Assembly (NCBI GenBank): GCA_021014325.1
Contig: JAJGQC010000713.1
Span: 186,001-250,000, forward strand
Length of the DNA: 64,000 nucleotides
Direction: 5' to 3'
Origin: Plazaster borealis
Lineage: Eukaryota; Echinodermata; Asteroidea; Forcipulatida; Labidiasteridae
Shown: one piece after another, positions 14,101 to 20,100 of the stretch
How the letters are laid out: every line of letters begins with the position of its first letter
How positions within the stretch are numbered: the first letter of the stretch is position 1
Made by a program: the position numbers and the translations under genes
The notes under the pieces: generated by a model
Databases searched by the model: none
What the model was told of the DNA's origin: nothing
What the model saw: only the letters and a program-made list of their open reading frames with translations

Positions 14101-17100
14101 CTCTGGGGGTACGATGCGGGAGCTGGCTGTACCCAATCTCGGGGGGTTGCAGGCCGGAGCCGGCTGTACCCAATCTCAGGGGGTTACAGGCTGGAGCTGG
14201 CTGTACCCAATCTCGGGGGGGTTACAGGCTGGAGCTGGCTGATGTAAGGCGGGGCTCTGGGCCTCGGGTTCGGTGATAATGTCTGCTGTACCACGCTGAG
14301 GATCGCGATCGGTGTTTACAGTCAGCAGGGAGGTCTTCAGGAGTGAACAATTTGCAGGTGAATTTTCCCCGTACCCGGATCTTCCACCAATTTGTGACCA
14401 TTGAGATGTTGTTAAGTCACTGTATTAAATAGGCACGGGGAAACTTGCTTTGGAGTTCTCTCTTAAATCCGGTTCTTTATTGAATCTGTAAAATTGGTGA
14501 ACAAGATGTTGATGAAGGTTCGGCCAATTTCAGAATGACGGTAAACTTAAGTTAAACAATAATAAGAAATGTATAAATGGAAAATGAATCAAGCTTAAGT
14601 AACAATAAAACGCCTGTCGCCACCTTGGCGAGCCGCATATCTCATGTTAACCGTAAGGAAATTGATTAGAAACACACTAAATAATACAAATATATGTTGA
14701 CTTAAAGAAACACTAGAATTCCCATACATTCCTTTGATACTTAGGTAAGAGTTAAAAGATTTAAGAAATGATGCAAAGAGATATATAAAATAGACAAGAT
14801 TCATACCTGTAAAATTGGTGAACAAGATGTTGATGAAGGTTCGGCCAATTTCAGAATGACGCCCAGATTATTGAACGGTGGGAAATACAAATTAGAACAA
14901 AGGGGGCGGTTCAGAATTTTAATAATAAAGAGATATTTACAACAACAAAAGGTTTGAAATGAATATGCAAAGTAGGAATATACCAAAACTAAACGGGGGT
15001 GTTCTTTATGTACACCTGGGCCGTGACAATCATTTATCCAATCTAAAATCCATTCAAATTTCATGGCCCTGCTGACCGTAAGCAAAGAATAGGCGCCCGG
15101 GGAAGTGGGGAATTTTGCGCTTATGTCAAGCGTATTTCACAGGTTAGCAGGGAATTTTTGCTTGTGCAAGTGCGTACTCCACGTAACTAGGCATTCATCG
15201 CTTGCACAGCTAGCGCAGAAATTTGGCGCAGGGCTCAAATTTTACACTGGACTGCAGGCCCAGTAATTTTAGCATCGGGCCACTAAACTGGCCATCGAAC
15301 AAGTCTGACTGTCTTGTGTTGTACAATTGAATAATAATAATAGGTCTACCTCACTGTGTACTATCTATAATTTAATGAAATGGTGTTCAAATGTTGACTT
15401 TGGGTTTTGATTCTGGTAAAAACTTTCAATTCGGTAGTGAGTATCAAAGTATACTTACCCATAAGACAAATGAGATAAATCTTCTCTCTCAGTGATTGTC
15501 CAAATGAAAACAGCTTACATCTCTCTCAGTGATTGTCCAAATGAAAACAGCTTACATGTTAGTCTTCGTAGAAAGTTCTTTCTCATTTAGATTCTGGTCT
15601 TGTAAATTCAATTCTGGTGCGGTAAAAATTTTGAGTCACGAGCCCTGCAATCTTGTGGAATTTTACCCCAAATTTGAGCCCTGCAGCGCTTGCCCTGTAA
15701 GCAAAGAATGGTGGTCGCAATAGCAGAGTATTGCGGTAAGCAGAGCCATGATACCTATGAAAATCTCTGCTGTGAAACCACCGTGAAATCTCAGTGAATT
15801 GCAGGTTTTGGCTGAAATTCAAGGAATTATTTCCATTTCACCATGCTTTAAGGGAATTGCAATTAAACTACCTTGAAAAATAAAGTCACCAGACCATTGA
15901 CTGGCCTCAGTGAATTTCACCCTGATTTCAGGGAGTGCTCTCCATCAGCCTAGACCTAATTGGATTGGTGAATAAATTTCTGAATGTCATTTCCCACTTC
16001 CCCACTCCATGGTCTCTGGGGGTAATTAGGCTCTAATCCAAAATGTAAACATTGGTCTGTATCCACAGTGTGCTGAACAGTACACTGCTGACCTGAAACA
16101 AGGTGAAACCAAAAGGCTGACCAATAAACCATCTATCAGTTTGACTTCCTCATTAAACAGTAACCTATCCAGCTATGGTTATACCAAGGACACCCTGAAA
16201 ACTTGCTGAATACTCCTTGAATTAAACCACACTACACACACACCAAAGATAACCTTGGGCTGTTTTCAACAATACAGCACAGTGAAAACAACATGAAACA
16301 CTTAGGCTCTGCTAGTTAGATGAGAACTCCGTGAAAACAAGGTGAAAGGGTGAATTTACAATTTCAAGGAGAAAAGTGGATTTTCACTCCATTTTCAAGA
16401 CAAAGATTTTCATAGTGTTAGGCCCTGAACTTGAGTCCCGTGCAGTGGACCACCCAGCAGGAATAACCTTCATACCTAGATCGACCCCCAAGTGGCTAGG
16501 TGTAATCTTGTTCTCTGCCTTCTCTTTGCTTCTTCATCCTCAGTAAGCATCGGCGAGGATGAGATGCTGCCGACCGTCATGCAGGAGTTTCCGCTTCTCC
16601 ACGTCTCCCTCAGACGGCTCACGATATGTGGGCTAAGCAGATGAGGCAGATGGAACAGCTAAACAAGATGGGGATTGACCAAACAGTACAAGAAGACCAA
16701 GACACAGCTCAAGGTAAAGCATCCCAAGCTCTCAACCCCTTACCCCCTTACCCCCTGGACCAAACACAAGCTTGCCTAAACCTTATAACACCCCTGCCCC
16801 CATGCACTGAGCCTCACCTACACGTAAAACCTGAAAGTTCCTCTGAAAGTTATGTCAAGATCTTCCAGAAAATCCAAACCCGTACTTGTCGAAACCTTCA
16901 AGATAGAGCAGCTAACGAGACTGGGCTAGACTAGTCTAGGTTCCTAGACCGTCCTTGGGCTATTTACCGAAATACCGAAATGGCTCAATTCTACCTATAG
17001 AGGGCGTACCGAATTTAGGAGCATTATTTCTGGCTCGCACTACTGTTCACACACAGACGTCCCATACACACATGTATGCAGAGATTCATCTGGTAATATA

Positions 17101-20100
17101 TAACACATACAATTGTAGCGATTTGGACCAAGACTAGGGCTAGACCAGCATTAGAACTGAAACCATTACCAAATGAGGGTTATGCCAAGATATTCCCAAC
17201 ACCCAACCTATACTTGCCTCACTACCCTGCCCTGAGCCTCATATAACAAGATGGTGCTGGACTGGCATTACAAGTACAACCAAGATACTCTGAAAGTTAT
17301 GTCAACATCTTCCACCAAATCAAACCCATGCTTGCCAAAAACACACAACAACCATTCACTGAACCTCGGCTACAAGATAAGAGTAGTTCATCAAGATGGT
17401 GCTTTAACTGCATTGCAAGTAAACTAAGACCTTTTAAAAGTTATGCCAAGAATTTCTCACAAACCAAACCCATACTTGTCCTAAACCAACTCATACTATA
17501 ACGTTACCCCCTCATTCACTGAGCCTCCTCCAAGAAAGAGCAGTCTACAAGATGATGCTGCAAAAGCATTACAAGTTTAAACTAAGACCTTCTCTGAGAA
17601 AGTTATGCCAAGATCTTCCCCCAACCAAACTCACCAAACCAAATTCACCATTACAAATAAACCAAAACCCTCTAAACGTTGTGCTATTAGATCGTCCCCC
17701 GAAAACCAAATCCACATTTTGTCCCAAAGGGCAGACCAACCCTACCCTTATAATCATGTACCCCATCTCTGTTTTTGTCTTGGTTTAGATGGAGGAGGCG
17801 GAGAAGTGTCAAGACATCCTCCTGCAGATCATGAAAAAGGAGCTCCGCCACAATCAGAGAATGGTCAGTCCGTTATGATAAACACGTAATACTAGACCTA
17901 GACTGGTTCCCCGTCTTTATCTGGAAGGATAAAGACAGGCACTGGTCTTACAGGCCCAATGATTTCATTCAACGTTCAGTGACGTAAGCTTTCCATATCT
18001 GTGTTATGATTGGTCCGAGAGCGATGTAGTTTGTCAGCGTGCACTTTCCGTCGTCTGCTGCATGCAGCATGTGCATAATGTTTGTACATGCATGTTATGT
18101 TGTTTTATTCACTATGTGTACCTGCTGTGTGAATTGACTGCGAATCTGCATGTGATGGATGTGAGATCAACTGGCAGGATCCTGCAAGGCGCTCAAGGCC
18201 AGTATCTGGCGTTATTCACGAGCCTCGAGGTGTGACGTCAGATGTTCAGGCTATAATAGACCCCCCCTTGCATATGAAGTCACAAGCCCCAAACAGCACC
18301 TTCATTGAGGTCAATGAAGACCTATCATTGGCTGAGAGTTGTGCGTGGCGTGTACACTCCTGCTTATTTCCATTGGTTGACCTCAACAATGGCGGCTAAT
18401 GCAAGGGGTTTATAGTAGAATTTATTCATAACACTGAAGAGTGTTAAATATAGGCTCTACTTTGTAAAACAACATTAATGCGCTAACACTACAGTGTGAA
18501 TTTATGTGCCCCCCCAAAAAAGCAATTTAGATCAAATTAGGAACAAGGAAGTTGTATAAAATTTCTTGAATTGTTCAATTGATTTGGCAGACTTGATAAA
18601 TGTGGGAATATTGTTCTGTTCCTTAGTAGTGTGACCCTTAGTTGGTTTTGAGTCATAATATTTGGGAAAGAGGACTCGGCGCTCGTTGTACTCTGTTCTC
18701 TGGTGTCATATTATGGCAATTATTTGTAGTCTGTAAATTCTGCAAGTATAGAAGACGAAGGAAAGATATAGATGTTGGTTCGTCTTCTACCAGAATGTGA
18801 ATGACTTAATATAAAAGAACAAAGGATATTTAAATAATTATATAGATTTCATAAACAAATGATGCAAAGTTAAAAAGTAAGGGTTTGCTTAAGGCACTTA
18901 ACAAAGAAAACAAGATGGCGCAACGGTTCCCGCCAAAAGCTTGCTGACGGCCGCTATCTTGAAAATACGTGGCTTTCGATGTTTAAGACGTCGTAAATGC
19001 AATTAAATATACTGGTAGACGTAAATAATCACGCCTATTTAAAGTATTAACTTAAGAATATATTTACATTGAGATTCGGCTGAATTTGGTCATTGTTCCT
19101 GATTATCTCAATATGCAGGAGGAACGGTCATCCTCGCAAACAATACAATCTTAACTAGCAAAATGACGATAAATCTTGGCAAATTCAAGTTATAATAAGG
19201 TAATTCTACAATGCATGTGTTCACATCTAATGCATAAATAAATGAAATACAATTACAAGCATGAGATATAACAAGAGAAAATATTTACCTGCAAGTATAG
19301 AAGACAAAGGAAAAATATAGAAGTTGGTTCGTCTTCTACCAGAATGTGAATGACGACAAAACTATTAAGTAGTCCTACGCCGCCAACGGTGGGTGATTTG
19401 AATTTGAATTGAGGTTGATTTACATGTGATGAATAATTATGCAAAATAGTAGTTATGTAATGCTACATGGATGAATGCAGTCAAAAATTAGAGGAGGGAT
19501 ACTATTCATACCGGTTACAGTAGCGAAGACTGCGAACACTCTGTCTCCAGACGGCAGAACCTTTACCAACACACAGAATAAACATTAGAGATACTGCAAA
19601 ATGATTGGTTCAAAAATTGACGTGAACATGCGTATCGCGTGTTGTTTTGCGGAGCATACATTTTTTTAACGGTTTTGCAAACAGAGCGGAACGCAACCCC
19701 AGATGTCAACCTTTGGCTGAGTTATCACTTTGTTAATAAACCCACAACCCTCTTTCATCATGCAGAGGGAGATGAAGGAGACGCGAGCCAAAACCGAGCC
19801 CTCCAGAGCAAGGTCCAGGAGCAGCGGCAGGTCAACGCCGAGCCCGTCGTTACTACGATGAATTTTGTCTTCGCTCAAAATCACGGATGATGAAGAGAAG
19901 GACACGAGAGGAGCAGGTTAGATCAATTCTTCTTTCTTACTTTTTTTATCAAATAATGACAAAGATATTGACAAAATAGGAGACTGCCAACATAGGGCAC
20001 CAGCTCAGTTGGTAGGGCACCGGAACGTTAATCTGGACGTCGCAGGTTCAAGTCCCGGTCTAGCCAATTTTGTCTTTGTTCAACCCAAAATTATTTAAAA

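Larger units (their letters stand above)
10000..15028 (-). mobile_element. Non-autonomous LTR retroelement, antisense in the CEP95-like intron
   Basis: Two LTRs (10000-10633 and 14393-15028) start TGTGAC on one side and end GTGACA on the other. They are flanked by a 4-bp duplication ATCA (9996-9999 and 15029-15032). Coding remnants lie on the minus strand, so 14393-15028 is the 5' LTR. A candidate primer binding site (14372-14389, minus strand starting TGGTGGAAG) adjoins it, and a purine tract (10634-10650, minus strand AAAAGAGAGGCAGA) adjoins the 3' LTR. The internal region is only about 3.8 kb: decayed gag joined to a stretch like a pol C-terminus, with protease, reverse transcriptase, RNase H and most integrase absent. 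Ty3/gypsy-like is my best class. Confidence 0.85.
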
